Shown piece by piece: positions 1 to 8,285 of a stretch of 64,000 bases of DNA. The position numbers and the translations under genes were made by a program. Where the stretch lies: positions 1 through 64,000 of the forward strand of contig NZ_JASITA010000026.1 in the NCBI RefSeq assembly GCF_030063415.1, given 5' to 3'. The notes beneath the pieces were generated by a model, which worked only from the letters and a program-made list of their open reading frames with translations, was not told the origin of the DNA and ran no database searches. Position 1 is the stretch's first letter. Each line of letters opens with the position of its first letter. This DNA is from Streptomyces sp. H27-C3. GTDB lineage: Bacteria > Actinomycetota > Actinomycetes > Streptomycetales > Streptomycetaceae.

Positions 1-16
1 CCACTCCCCCGCACCC

Positions 17-1096
17 CTAGAACACCACCAGCGCCCGGCCCCCCTTACCCGCGATCATGTTGTCGAACGCCGCGGGAATCCCGTCGAGCCCGATCCGCTC
101 GGTGACCATGCTCCCCAAATCGAGTCGCCCGGCCCGCACATGCTCCGCGATGACCGGCAGATCCCGCTCCGGAGTGCAGTCCCCGTACACACACCCCGAC
201 AGCGTCCGCCCGAAGTGGAAAAGCTCCAGTGCGTGGAAAGTGACCTGCTGGTCCTTGCCGCCGATCCCGACCACCGTCGCCCGCCCGCCCCGCCGCGTGG
301 AATCCCACGCCGCACGGATGGTGACGGCCCGCCCCACGCACTCGATGGCGACGTCCGCCCCGTGCCCGCCGGTCAGCTTCCGGATCTCCTTGGCCGTCGT
401 GTCGGAGGCGATCAGGAAGTCCGTGGCCCCGGCGGCCCGCGCCAACTCCTCCTTCGACGCCGACACATCGACGGCGACAATCCGCCCCGCACCGGCGATC
501 CGCGCCGACTGCAGGACGGCGAGGCCGACCCCGCCGACCCCGAAGACCACGACCGACTCCCCCGCACGGACCCGCGCACTGTGGTGCACCGCCCCGTACC
601 CGGTGAGGATCGCGCAGCCGAGCAGCGCCGCGTCAGTGAGCGGGATGCCGTCCGGGACCGGCAGCACACAGTTCGCGGCGACGACGGTCTCCTCGGCGAA
701 CGCCGCGACGTTCAGGCCCGGACGCAGGTCCGTCCCGTCGGCCGTACGGGCATACACATTCCCCGCGCCGGCGAGCGCGCTGGCGCACAGCCACACCTCA
801 CCGAGGCCGCAGTAATGGCAGTTGCCGCACGACGGCGCCCAGTTGAGGACCACGCCGTCGCCGGCGGCGACATGCGTGACGCCCTCACCGACGGATACGA
901 CCGTGCCCGCCCCCTCGTGTCCGAGGACGGCCGGGACCGGCACCCGCATGGTGCCGTTGGTGAGGGACAGGTCGGAGTGGCAGACCCCGGCGGCGGCGAG
1001 ACGGATCCTCACCTGGCCGGGGCCCGGCTCCGGGAGTTCGATGTCGGTGATCGCCAGCGGAGCGCCGACGGCGGACAGGACTGCGGCACGAACCAT
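17..1096 (-). CDS. Zinc-dependent alcohol dehydrogenase (MDR family)
   Basis: This 359-aa protein is a medium-chain zinc dehydrogenase that should interconvert an alcohol and an aldehyde with NAD(P) in the cytoplasm. Catalytic-zinc positions are visible as Cys39-His40 and the GHEGAG motif (His60, Glu61). The structural zinc lobe is complete, with Cys90, Cys93, Cys96 and Cys104. A Rossmann GVGGVG motif lies near residue 190. It follows the aldehyde dehydrogenase gene by 67 bp on the same strand, so the pair probably oxidises an alcohol to an acid in two steps. The substrate cannot be read from sequence. Confidence 0.93.
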   Translation of the reverse strand: MVRAAVLSAVGAPLAITDIELPEPGPGQVRIRLAAAGVCHSDLSLTNGTMRVPVPAVLGHEGAGTVVSVGEGVTHVAAGDGVVLNWAPSCGNCHYCGLGEVWLCASALAGAGNVYARTADGTDLRPGLNVAAFAEETVVAANCVLPVPDGIPLTDAALLGCAILTGYGAVHHSARVRAGESVVVFGVGGVGLAVLQSARIAGAGRIVAVDVSASKEELARAAGATDFLIASDTTAKEIRKLTGGHGADVAIECVGRAVTIRAAWDSTRRGGRATVVGIGGKDQQVTFHALELFHFGRTLSGCVYGDCTPERDLPVIAEHVRAGRLDLGSMVTERIGLDGIPAAFDNMIAGKGGRALVVF

Positions 1097-1163
1097 GGTG
1101 CGTTGCTCCCGTGGGGTCTCAGGGCTGGTCGGAACTGATCGATCAAAGACTCAGAACTGGAAC

Positions 1164-2576
1164 TCAGAACTGGAGGGACTTGGTCTGGAGGTACTCGGAG
1201 AGGCCGTGCGCCCCCAGCTCGCGGCCGACCCCCGACTGCTTGTAGCCACCGAAGGGCGCGAGCGGGTTGAAACGGCCCCCGTTGATGTCGACCTGCCCGG
1301 TGTCCATGCGCCGGGCGAAGGCGACCGCCTCCGCGTCGTCCGCCGCCCAGACCGCACCCGCGAGCCCGTAGACCGTACCGTTGGCGATCCGCAGCGCGTC
1401 CGCCTCGTCCTCGTACGCGATGAGCGAGAGAACCGGGCCGAATATCTCCTCCTGGGCGATCGTCATCCCGGGCGTGACGTCCGCGAAGACGGTGGGGCTG
1501 ACGTAGTAGCCCTTCTCGTGGGGCGCATCGGGCCCGCCCGCGACCAGCCTCGCGCCCTCCTCGACACCCTTCGCGATATAGCCCCGCACGCGCGCGTGCT
1601 GCTTGGCGTTGACGACGGGGCCAAGACGGCTGTTCTCGTCGTGCGGGTCGCCCGCGACGTACTTCGCGACCGCCCCGGCGGCAAGCGCCACGGCCTCGTC
1701 GTACTGGTCCCGGTGGACCAGCATCCGGGTCCAGGCACTGCATGTCTGGCCGGAGTTGGACATGACGTTGGCGACGCCGACCTTGACGGCCTTGGCCAGG
1801 TCCGCGCTGGGCAGCACGACGTTCGCGGACTTGCCGCCCAGTTCCAGAGCGACCCGCTTGACGGCGGCGCCGGCCGTCGCGCCGATCTGCTTGCCGACGG
1901 CCGTGGAGCCGGTGAAGGAGACCAGGTCGACGCCCTCGTGCTCGGCGAGCGCCTGCCCCGCGACCAGGCCGAGCCCGGTGACCAGGTTGAACACCCCGGC
2001 CGGGATACCGGCCTCGCCCACGGCCTCAGCGAAGAGCTGCGCGGTCAGCGGGGTGTCCTCGGCGGGCTTGAGGACCACCGTGCAGCCCGCCGCGAGGGCC
2101 GGAGCGACCTTCGCGACGATCTGGTGCAGCGGGTAGTTCCAGGGCGTGATCGCGCCGACGACACCCACCGGCTCCATGAAGACCGTCGAATTGCCGGTCT
2201 TCTCCTCGAAGGAGTACGTTGCCGCCAGCTCGGCGTACGACCCGGCGACCAGGATCGGCACCCCCGCGTGCACCATCTGCGAGAAGCCCAGCGGCGAGCC
2301 CAGCTCGGCGGTGACGGTCAGCGCGATCTCGTCCTTGCGGGCCACCAGCGCGTCGCGCAGCGCGGCTATCCGCGCGGCACGCTCGGCGGGTGGGGTCGCG
2401 GCCCAGCCCGGAAAGGCGTCACGTGCGGCCCGCACGGCGGCGTCCACATCCTCGGCGGTCCCGGCCGGGACATGGCCGATGACCTGCTCGTCGGCCGGGT
2501 TCACGACCGCGATCGTGTCCTGGCCTGCGGCGGGGCGCCACTGACCGCCGATGTACATCCCGTCATGGGCCTTCAT
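1164..2576 (-). CDS. NAD(P)-dependent aldehyde dehydrogenase
   Basis: This 470-aa protein has the normal length and full catalytic set of the aldehyde dehydrogenase superfamily. Asn147 sits in TPWNYP, the FTGSTAVG cofactor loop is near residue 221, the general base Glu245 is in LELGGKS and the nucleophile Cys279 is in NSGQTCS. It should oxidise an aldehyde to a carboxylate in the cytoplasm. It lies between the secreted dioxygenase gene (42 bp upstream) and the alcohol dehydrogenase gene (67 bp downstream), consistent with one leftward transcript headed by the AraC regulator. The specific substrate is unknown. Confidence 0.95.
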   Translation of the reverse strand: MKAHDGMYIGGQWRPAAGQDTIAVVNPADEQVIGHVPAGTAEDVDAAVRAARDAFPGWAATPPAERAARIAALRDALVARKDEIALTVTAELGSPLGFSQMVHAGVPILVAGSYAELAATYSFEEKTGNSTVFMEPVGVVGAITPWNYPLHQIVAKVAPALAAGCTVVLKPAEDTPLTAQLFAEAVGEAGIPAGVFNLVTGLGLVAGQALAEHEGVDLVSFTGSTAVGKQIGATAGAAVKRVALELGGKSANVVLPSADLAKAVKVGVANVMSNSGQTCSAWTRMLVHRDQYDEAVALAAGAVAKYVAGDPHDENSRLGPVVNAKQHARVRGYIAKGVEEGARLVAGGPDAPHEKGYYVSPTVFADVTPGMTIAQEEIFGPVLSLIAYEDEADALRIANGTVYGLAGAVWAADDAEAVAFARRMDTGQVDINGGRFNPLAPFGGYKQSGVGRELGAHGLSEYLQTKSLQF

Positions 2577-2618
2577 CGCTATTCCTCCAGGGCTGGCCGT
2601 AGTCGTCCACGCCCCAAA

Positions 2619-3464
2619 CTAGCGGTGATAGTTTTTTGACGCCAGAGGCGCAGCGACCGGCGGCCTACTGCGCCAGAGAGCGGGTACGTTCGGCGGCTCC
2701 CACCCTGCCTGCGCGGAGTGCGGCTGGAGGCACGCGTACGTGCGCCCGCCATAGGTCGCCCGGTCCCCCGCCCGGTACGCCGTCCCCGCCTTCCATGATC
2801 CGCCCGGCGGATCACCGGGATCGCCCGGCCCCGGGTCCTGCGGCACGTTCAGTACGACGTCGTAGCTCGCCTCCCGCGCCGGACCATTGGCCCGGACCGT
2901 CATCAGCAGTTCCGGATCGAAGATGGTGTCGGTGTTGTTGCGCGGCTCACCCGGGAAGTACAGCTGTGTGGTCAGCACGGGGCGGCTGGGCGCCTGCACC
3001 TTCACATGGATGTGGCGCCTACGCCCCGGATACAGCCCCGGGACGATGGTGGTCAGCGCGAATCGCCCCTGTACGTCAGTGAACTGGTGCCCACGGAAGC
3101 GGTAACCGCTGTTGTCGTACGCTCCGTTGGTGTCCGCCTGCCAGAAATCCAGCAGCGCGTTGGCGATCGGCCGGCAGGCCGTCCCGAAGACGAAGCCGGA
3201 GACGGTCAGCCGGGTGCCCTGGGTGTTCGCGTCGACGAGAGAGGTACGCCGCGGCGAGTTCGGCTTGAAGTACGGCCCCTCGGTCTGCGCCGGCGTCGGG
3301 TCGTCCCCGTCGTCGCAGGCCGGGGTGAAGACGGGTAACCCGCCGCTGTCACGCGCGGGCTGTGCCAGCGCCGGTACGCCGGCCATCGCGATCGGCACCG
3401 AAGCACCTACCGCGAAGGCGGCTCTCAGTATCGTTTTGCGGCTCGGACGACTGTCACGGTCCAT
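2619..3464 (-). CDS. Secreted intradiol ring-cleavage dioxygenase with C-terminal carbohydrate-binding module
   Basis: This 281-aa protein starts with a basic segment and a hydrophobic stretch (residues 10-35), a Tat-like or Sec export signal. The core resembles protocatechuate/catechol dioxygenases: TEGPYF near 61, then candidate Fe(III) ligands Tyr116, Tyr145, His151 and His153 (motif GLYPGRRRHIHV). Residues about 221-262 form a Trp-rich module of the chitin/cellulose-binding CBM5/12 type (WKAGTAYRAGD, then GGRTYACLQPH). The family opens catechol-type rings; an exported enzyme with a polysaccharide-binding tail suggests action on lignin- or humus-derived aromatics near cell-wall material. 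It lies 45 bp after the AraC gene. The substrate is inferred. Confidence 0.88.
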   Translation of the reverse strand: MDRDSRPSRKTILRAAFAVGASVPIAMAGVPALAQPARDSGGLPVFTPACDDGDDPTPAQTEGPYFKPNSPRRTSLVDANTQGTRLTVSGFVFGTACRPIANALLDFWQADTNGAYDNSGYRFRGHQFTDVQGRFALTTIVPGLYPGRRRHIHVKVQAPSRPVLTTQLYFPGEPRNNTDTIFDPELLMTVRANGPAREASYDVVLNVPQDPGPGDPGDPPGGSWKAGTAYRAGDRATYGGRTYACLQPHSAQAGWEPPNVPALWRSRPPVAAPLASKNYHR

Positions 3465-3509
3465 GGACGGGCTCCTTGACTACGTGCGATTCGGGGGATT
3501 GGTCCGAAC

Positions 3510-4412
3510 CTACGCACGGGGCCGGGAGCGGTCGATGGACGGAATGCGGTAGTCGTGGTGCGAAGCACCGCTCCCCCGCCGGAACTCGCTGGGGCTGAGT
3601 CCCGTCTCCCGCCGGAAGTACCGGCAGAAGTACGCGGGATCGGCGAACCCGACCTCCCCCGCCACCTGCCGCACGGTCAGTTCGGTCAGCGCGAGCAGCC
3701 GCTTCGCCTCGTGCGTTCTCGTCTGCCGGACGAGCTGCCCCGGGGTACGGCCGGTGACCTGCTTGACAACCTCGTTGAGATACCCGACGCTCACCCCGAT
3801 CCGCGCGGCGCAGTCCCGCACCGACCGCACACCCGGCCCCGGCCCGGCCAGCATCCGGACGAACTCCTGCGTCACGGCGTCCGCCCTTCGCGGACTGCCG
3901 GAACCATCACCGCCCAGCTCGGACATGCGCGCGGCGCGCAGGATCAGTACGTGCAGATAGGCGCGCAGAATCTCGGCGAACTGCGGGCGCCCGATGGCGT
4001 ATTCATGCTCCATCTCGGCGACGATCGGTGCGATGTCCGCCATGCCGGCGTCGGAAAGCGTGAGCCACGGCCGTTCGCCGAGCTTGCGCAGCAGGTCGTG
4101 GTCGCCGGGATGGTCGAGCAGGAAGTCGTCGGTGAAGAGGATGACGACACCCTGGAGTTCCGAGACACCCTCCCAGTAATGCACCTGTCCGGGCACGACG
4201 AAGCACAGGTGCGGCGGGCGCAGTTCCCACCGGGCGAGATCGATGACATGCGCGCCGGTCCCGCCCGTGACGTGCACGATCTCGTAAAAGGTGTGCCGGT
4301 GCGGGAACGCGGCACGGGACATCGGGCCGATGGTGTCGAAGGTGCCGATGGCGAACGGCAACAGGTGCACGGCGGGCACGTCGAGCCGGTGCAGCGGTAC
4401 GGGTCCATCCAT
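3510..4412 (-). CDS. AraC-family transcriptional regulator
   Basis: This 300-aa protein has an N-terminal cupin-like sensing domain (His-rich stretch FPHRHTFYEIVHV near residue 36) and a C-terminal double helix-turn-helix of the AraC/XylS type from about residue 195 to 285, ending in the typical GFADPAYFCRYFRRETGLSPSEFR signature. It is the first gene of the leftward set with the dioxygenase, aldehyde dehydrogenase and alcohol dehydrogenase, so it probably activates them in response to a small-molecule inducer. The inducer is unknown. Confidence 0.92.
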   Translation of the reverse strand: MDGPVPLHRLDVPAVHLLPFAIGTFDTIGPMSRAAFPHRHTFYEIVHVTGGTGAHVIDLARWELRPPHLCFVVPGQVHYWEGVSELQGVVILFTDDFLLDHPGDHDLLRKLGERPWLTLSDAGMADIAPIVAEMEHEYAIGRPQFAEILRAYLHVLILRAARMSELGGDGSGSPRRADAVTQEFVRMLAGPGPGVRSVRDCAARIGVSVGYLNEVVKQVTGRTPGQLVRQTRTHEAKRLLALTELTVRQVAGEVGFADPAYFCRYFRRETGLSPSEFRRGSGASHHDYRIPSIDRSRPRA

Positions 4413-4422
4413 CCGCCCCGCC

Positions 4423-4668
4423 TCAGCTATGGGTGGCGAGGTCCAGGAAGTCCGCCCAGGCGCGGGGCTGGAGGGTGAGGACGGGGCCGTCCTTGTCCTT
4501 GGAGTCGCGGATGTGGACGGTGGTGGGGCGGGTTGCGATCTCTACGCAAGAGTCGCCGTCACCCCCGCTGTAGCTGGACTTGTGCCAGAAGAGGGCTACT
4601 TCGACGCAGTTGTCGCCTGACGTTCCGCTGTAAGTGGACTTGAACCACACCAGTTCCGTGGTGCTCAT
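4423..4668 (-). CDS. DUF397 protein with two DUF397 repeats
   Basis: This 81-aa acidic protein contains two tandem copies of the DUF397 core: WFKSTYSGTSGDNCVEVA near residue 8 and WHKSSYSGGDGDSCVEIA near residue 28. The rest of the domain, with RDSKDKDGPVL, follows only once. Its ATG overlaps the stop of the upstream XRE gene by 4 bp (ATGA), so the two are translationally coupled. In actinomycetes such pairs act as regulator plus small partner, for example WhiJ-like developmental systems, and have been likened to toxin-antitoxin modules. The function of this pair is not known. Confidence 0.9.
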   Translation of the reverse strand: MSTTELVWFKSTYSGTSGDNCVEVALFWHKSSYSGGDGDSCVEIATRPTTVHIRDSKDKDGPVLTLQPRAWADFLDLATHS

Positions 4669-5495
4669 AGCGCTCCTCTGATTCGCTCCATCAGACCCAC
4701 GGAGTCGAGAGGGCTGAGGGCCTGTGAGCGGAGTGTGGCATACCGCTGGTGCAGTACGGCAGCCTGTTTCGGGTCGGCGATCAATCGGCCGGTCTCCTGT
4801 CCTTCGGAATACGCGAGTCGCCTGCCGTCAGGCGTCTCCAGCAGGGCAAGAGGGCCGTCCAGACCTGCGTGGGCTTCACTGTCCGTCGGCATGATCTGCA
4901 CGGACACGTTCCTCAGGTCGGCGTACGCCAGGATGTAGTCGAGCAATCCACGAGTGACTTCGGTTCCACCGAGTCGCCGCCGGAGGATGTGCTCGTCCAT
5001 CACGAAACTGAATGAGGTGTTGGGGCGCTCGCGTAGTATCTGCTGCCGTTCGATGCGCGCTACCACCTGAGCTTCCAGTTGCTCGTCAGACAGAGGCGGG
5101 ATGCGATTTCCAAACGCCGCCCGAGCGTACGTATCCGACTGCAACAGCCCCGGCACCAACCTGCATTCGTAGGTATCCAGGCTGACCGCCTGCTGCTCCA
5201 ACCGCGCCCATTTCCGGAACCAGGCCGCCAGCCCCGGCTGTCGCGTCAGATGGGCGAACGCCCGCCGCAACGCACCCGTCTCGCCGAACACCGCCTCCGC
5301 CCGCTCCACGAACTCCCGGTCCGGCATCCGCCGCCCCAGCTCGATGGACTCGACCGTGTGCTTGGAGAACCGCACCAGCGGCACGAACTCCTCCCGCGTG
5401 AGGCCCGCGTGCTCCCGCAGGCCCTGCACGAACGCCCCGAAAGTCCTCAGGCTGTCCGACGACTCCGGCTCATCACGTTCACAGTCCTCGGCCAT
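4665..5495 (-). CDS. XRE-family helix-turn-helix regulator with DUF5753 (Scr1-like) domain
   Basis: The N-terminus carries an XRE helix-turn-helix (FGAFVQGLREHAGLTREEF, then KHTVESIELGRR). The rest matches the DUF5753 ligand-binding-like region (WARLEQQAVSLDTYECRLVPGLLQSDTYARA). I chose the ATG at 5495, giving 276 aa; an upstream start at 5534 would add 13 residues unlike the family. It is coupled to the DUF397 gene by an ATGA overlap and is divergent from the ATP-binding protein gene, completing the standard Streptomyces trio. It probably binds the shared upstream region. Confidence 0.9.
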   Translation of the reverse strand: MAEDCERDEPESSDSLRTFGAFVQGLREHAGLTREEFVPLVRFSKHTVESIELGRRMPDREFVERAEAVFGETGALRRAFAHLTRQPGLAAWFRKWARLEQQAVSLDTYECRLVPGLLQSDTYARAAFGNRIPPLSDEQLEAQVVARIERQQILRERPNTSFSFVMDEHILRRRLGGTEVTRGLLDYILAYADLRNVSVQIMPTDSEAHAGLDGPLALLETPDGRRLAYSEGQETGRLIADPKQAAVLHQRYATLRSQALSPLDSVGLMERIRGAL

Positions 5496-5652
5496 GTCCG
5501 GCCACCCTCCCGGTGAGTAAATCTCCCCGCCCACAACTCACCCAGGGTGACGGAACACACGACGTACTGTCCACCGTTCGCATCCGTACGCTGACGCAGC
5601 GTACGGACGTGTCCGCTGGTGGAGCCCGGAGCGTGCCCGCCACGGTGGTCCC

Positions 5653-6153
5653 ATGCACACCGACACGCAGCTGTCCGCCACCCAACCACCCACTACCGTA
5701 CGTGTGTTCAGGCAGTCGTTCTCCGCCACACACAAGGCCGCCCGGCTGGCCAGACTGCTGGCCGTGCACCAGCTGCACGAGTGGGATGTCCCCTACGGCA
5801 CCGAGCCCTCCGACCACGCGGCGCTGATCGTCGCGGAGCTCGCCACGAACGCGGTCACGCACGGCCGGGTGCCGGGGCGCGACTTCGAGCTGCGGCTGGC
5901 GCTGGACGGTGAGGGCGTGTTGCGCATCGAGGTGAGCGACGCCCGTACGGAACGGCGGCCGGTACCGCCGCACCTCGCCCCACCCACCGGCACAGAGGCG
6001 GGCGGCGGGCGGGGCCTGCTGCTCGTCGAGGCGCTGGCCGACGGGTGGGGCGTGCTGGAGCGCGAGGTCGGCAAGACGGTGTGGGCGACTGTGCGGACCC
6101 TGAATCAGAAGTCGACCGAGGCCCGGTCTTCGATCCGGGCAACGGACTCCTGA
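5653..6153 (+). CDS. RsbW-like ATP-binding protein (HATPase_c_2)
   Basis: This 166-aa protein is a stand-alone GHKL ATPase domain of the anti-sigma-factor kinase type. The N box is ALIVAELATNAVTHG and the G box is GGGRGLLLVEALADGWG. Such proteins bind or phosphorylate sigma or anti-anti-sigma factors in the cytoplasm; the partner here is unknown. It is divergent from the XRE/DUF397 pair. Its last 49 bp overlap the end of the convergent DUF3574 gene. Confidence 0.9.
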   Translation: MHTDTQLSATQPPTTVRVFRQSFSATHKAARLARLLAVHQLHEWDVPYGTEPSDHAALIVAELATNAVTHGRVPGRDFELRLALDGEGVLRIEVSDARTERRPVPPHLAPPTGTEAGGGRGLLLVEALADGWGVLEREVGKTVWATVRTLNQKSTEARSSIRATDS

Positions 6154-6569
6154 CCGAACGCGCGCTGATAGGCGGTACGGATGCGCTCGATCTGCGGGTC
6201 GCGCTTCTTCGCCTCGGACGTGGGATACAGCAGGATCAGTTCGTACGAACGCTCGCGCTCGATAACGCCGTTGGCGTCCCGGTACTGCCCGCGCCCCTCC
6301 TGGATGGTGAGCCCGGACGGGAAGCTCCGCGTCACCTCGCGGTCGATGAAGCCCATGAACTGCTTGTCGGTGACGTCCGGACCGCCGTCGGGCCGCTCGG
6401 TCCCGAAGAACAGCCGCGTCTCGACGTACGCCTTCCCCCGGGCAGCGGCGGACGGGGAAGCTGCTGGGGCTTCGTCGGCGAGCGTGGCGTACGCGGTGGG
6501 CGCACCGACGGCGAGCAGCGCACCGGCGGTGGCGGTGGCGATGCGGGCGCGTGTGGTCAGGAGCGGCAT
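6105..6569 (-). CDS. Exported DUF3574 family protein
   Basis: From the ATG at 6569 this is a 154-aa protein with a basic start, a hydrophobic signal segment (ATATAGALLAVGAPTAYA) and a mature region matching DUF3574 (YVETRLFFGTERPDGG, then YELILLYP). An upstream ATG at 6614 would give a less plausible leader. The family function is not established. Its 3' end overlaps the ATP-binding protein gene tail to tail by 49 bp. Confidence 0.85.
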   Translation of the reverse strand: MPLLTTRARIATATAGALLAVGAPTAYATLADEAPAASPSAAARGKAYVETRLFFGTERPDGGPDVTDKQFMGFIDREVTRSFPSGLTIQEGRGQYRDANGVIERERSYELILLYPTSEAKKRDPQIERIRTAYQRAFGQESVARIEDRASVDF

Positions 6570-6733
6570 GGGGGGTCCCTTCGATACGGATCGACAGGCC
6601 TGCCGGAGCGGCAACCACTCTGGCAGCGGGGGAGTTGCCGGGGGGGGCTTCGCGTGGATCCGTACGCGTCCGGCACCTGCTCGGCGCGAACGCCCCCGCC
6701 GGAGTCAGTACCGAGGCAAGCGGGCCCGCCGGG

Positions 6734-7465
6734 TCATGCCGCCTTGGTGACGTCGGTGAGATGGGCGAAGGCGACCACATTGGCCGCGTAGCCCGCCTTG
6801 GAGTCGAACGCGCCCCCGCAGGTGAGCAGCCGGAGCTCGGGGCGGCGGGCGGCGCCGTACACCTCCTTGTCGGGGAACTTCGCTTTCTCGTAGGTCCGCA
6901 CCGAGTCGACCGTGAACACGGCGGTGCGGCCGTCCTCGCGGGTGACCCGGACGGTGTTGCCGGGTTTGAGCATGCCGAGATTGAGGAAGACGGCCGGGCC
7001 GGTCCGGGTGTCGCGGTGCCCGACAACCACCGCGGTTCCCACCTCGCCGGGGGTGGGGCCGTCCCGGTGCCAGCCGACCAGGCGCGGGTTGTCCACCGGT
7101 GGCGTGATCAGATGCCCCGCCCGGTCGAGCCCCAGCCCGACGACCGGCGCCGCGACATTGAACGCCGGGACGGCGAGCCGCGTCGGGCGCGACGGCGCCA
7201 GAGGTGCGGGCGGCGGGGGTGGTACAGGGGACACGGGCGGGGGTGGCGGCGGTGCGGGACGGGGCTCGGCCGGGGGCTTCGACGGTGCCCGCGCCGTCCG
7301 GTCGGCGGCCGGACCGGCGGCGACCGGCGAACCGGACGGATGACCGTCCTGGGCCCACCGGACGCCGCCGAAGACCAGCAACAGAGCCAGGACCAGCGTC
7401 CTGGCGAGACGCAGGAGGCGTCTGTGCCTGCGCGAGTACCGAGGTCTAGGACGCGCCATCGGCAC
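6734..7465 (-). CDS. Class F sortase
   Basis: This protein of 241 to 243 aa (GTG at 7465 or ATG at 7459) has an N-terminal transmembrane anchor (TLVLALLLVFGGVRWA), a Pro/Ala-rich linker, then a sortase fold. The catalytic His is in VVGHRDT and the Cys in LLTCGGAFD. The class F tail GYAANVVAFA follows, without an obvious conserved Arg at the usual place. Sortases join surface proteins to the cell wall. Its start overlaps the end of the adjacent secreted-protein gene by up to 20 bp, so the two are probably made together. Confidence 0.9.
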   Translation of the reverse strand: MPMARPRPRYSRRHRRLLRLARTLVLALLLVFGGVRWAQDGHPSGSPVAAGPAADRTARAPSKPPAEPRPAPPPPPPVSPVPPPPPAPLAPSRPTRLAVPAFNVAAPVVGLGLDRAGHLITPPVDNPRLVGWHRDGPTPGEVGTAVVVGHRDTRTGPAVFLNLGMLKPGNTVRVTREDGRTAVFTVDSVRTYEKAKFPDKEVYGAARRPELRLLTCGGAFDSKAGYAANVVAFAHLTDVTKAA

Positions 7466-8021
7466 GGCGTCGGGATCGACGGACGAGGATCAGCCCGGCC
7501 GCTCCCGCCAGGCTGGCGGCCATCGTCGCACCGACCCCGAACAGCGAGGGACTGTCGGCGGCGAGCGTGGCTGCGCCACCGCCGCCCGCACCGACGGGCC
7601 CGTTCGGCTGGCCAACGCCTCCCGGACAGTCGACCTTGAACACCTTCATCTTGCCGGCGCCGCTCTGCCCCTGGAACTTCCAGGTCAGCTTGTACATCCC
7701 GTTGGGCAGCGAGAGCGGGAGGCTCTGCCCGGTGCCGGTAGCGAGTGTGATCTGGCCATCGCGGACCGGACCGGCCTCCTTGGGAGGCTGGGGAACGATG
7801 CTCCAGCTGACGTTCTGCAGCGTGTCGAAGTTGAACGCCGCGAGATAGAACTGGCAGACCTTCGGCTCGTTGCGCTGGTCGTTGAAGGGTGTGCCGACAG
7901 AGTGGATTTTCACGTCGCCGTTGTCGCCGGGAGCGGCGACGGCCACGGGGATCGCGGTGAGGGCCGCAGCGCCCAGGGTGAAGCCGGCGACGGTGGTGCG
8001 CAGTAGAGGTCTGACGGTCAT
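7446..8021 (-). CDS. Secreted protein with C-terminal membrane anchor, partner of class F sortase
   Basis: This 191-aa protein has a signal peptide (LRTTVAGFTLGAAALTAIPVAVA), a mature domain with two Cys (VCQFYL and VDCPGG) and a Gly-rich stretch. It ends with a hydrophobic segment (ATMAASLAGAAGLILV) and a basic tail (RRSRRRADGAS). This is the layout of a surface protein held in or sorted from the membrane, but no LPXTG or LAXTG motif is present. Overlap with the sortase gene suggests a functional pair. The mature domain is of unknown function. Confidence 0.8.
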   Translation of the reverse strand: MTVRPLLRTTVAGFTLGAAALTAIPVAVAAPGDNGDVKIHSVGTPFNDQRNEPKVCQFYLAAFNFDTLQNVSWSIVPQPPKEAGPVRDGQITLATGTGQSLPLSLPNGMYKLTWKFQGQSGAGKMKVFKVDCPGGVGQPNGPVGAGGGGAATLAADSPSLFGVGATMAASLAGAAGLILVRRSRRRADGAS

Positions 8022-8285
8022 GCGGAGTCCTCCAGAACATGAGGGTGACGGGCGAATAAACCGTTAATCAGACTATTTGCCACACAATCGACACGAGAGA
8101 CGGCCGCAACGCGCGCCCGTCCGCCGATGTCCCCCGTACGGCCCAACAACTCCAGGAGCGCGGACCCGAACGGCGCCGACGAGGATCCCGGCAACCGGCG
8201 CCACGCCCAAGTGGCGGGACGGCACCCCCGGCCGGGGCCTGTGGAACAAGCGGAGAAATAGGTAGTGGAAGGAACACCAGCCGAC

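Noticed and set aside
822..2639. Long plus-strand open frame opposite the two dehydrogenases
   Set aside because: Low-complexity Arg/Asp/Gly translation without domain signatures, antisense to conserved enzymes.
7446..8021. LPXTG-type sorting signal in the secreted partner of the class F sortase
   Set aside because: The tail has a helix and basic residues but no LPXTG, LAXTG or similar pentapeptide.
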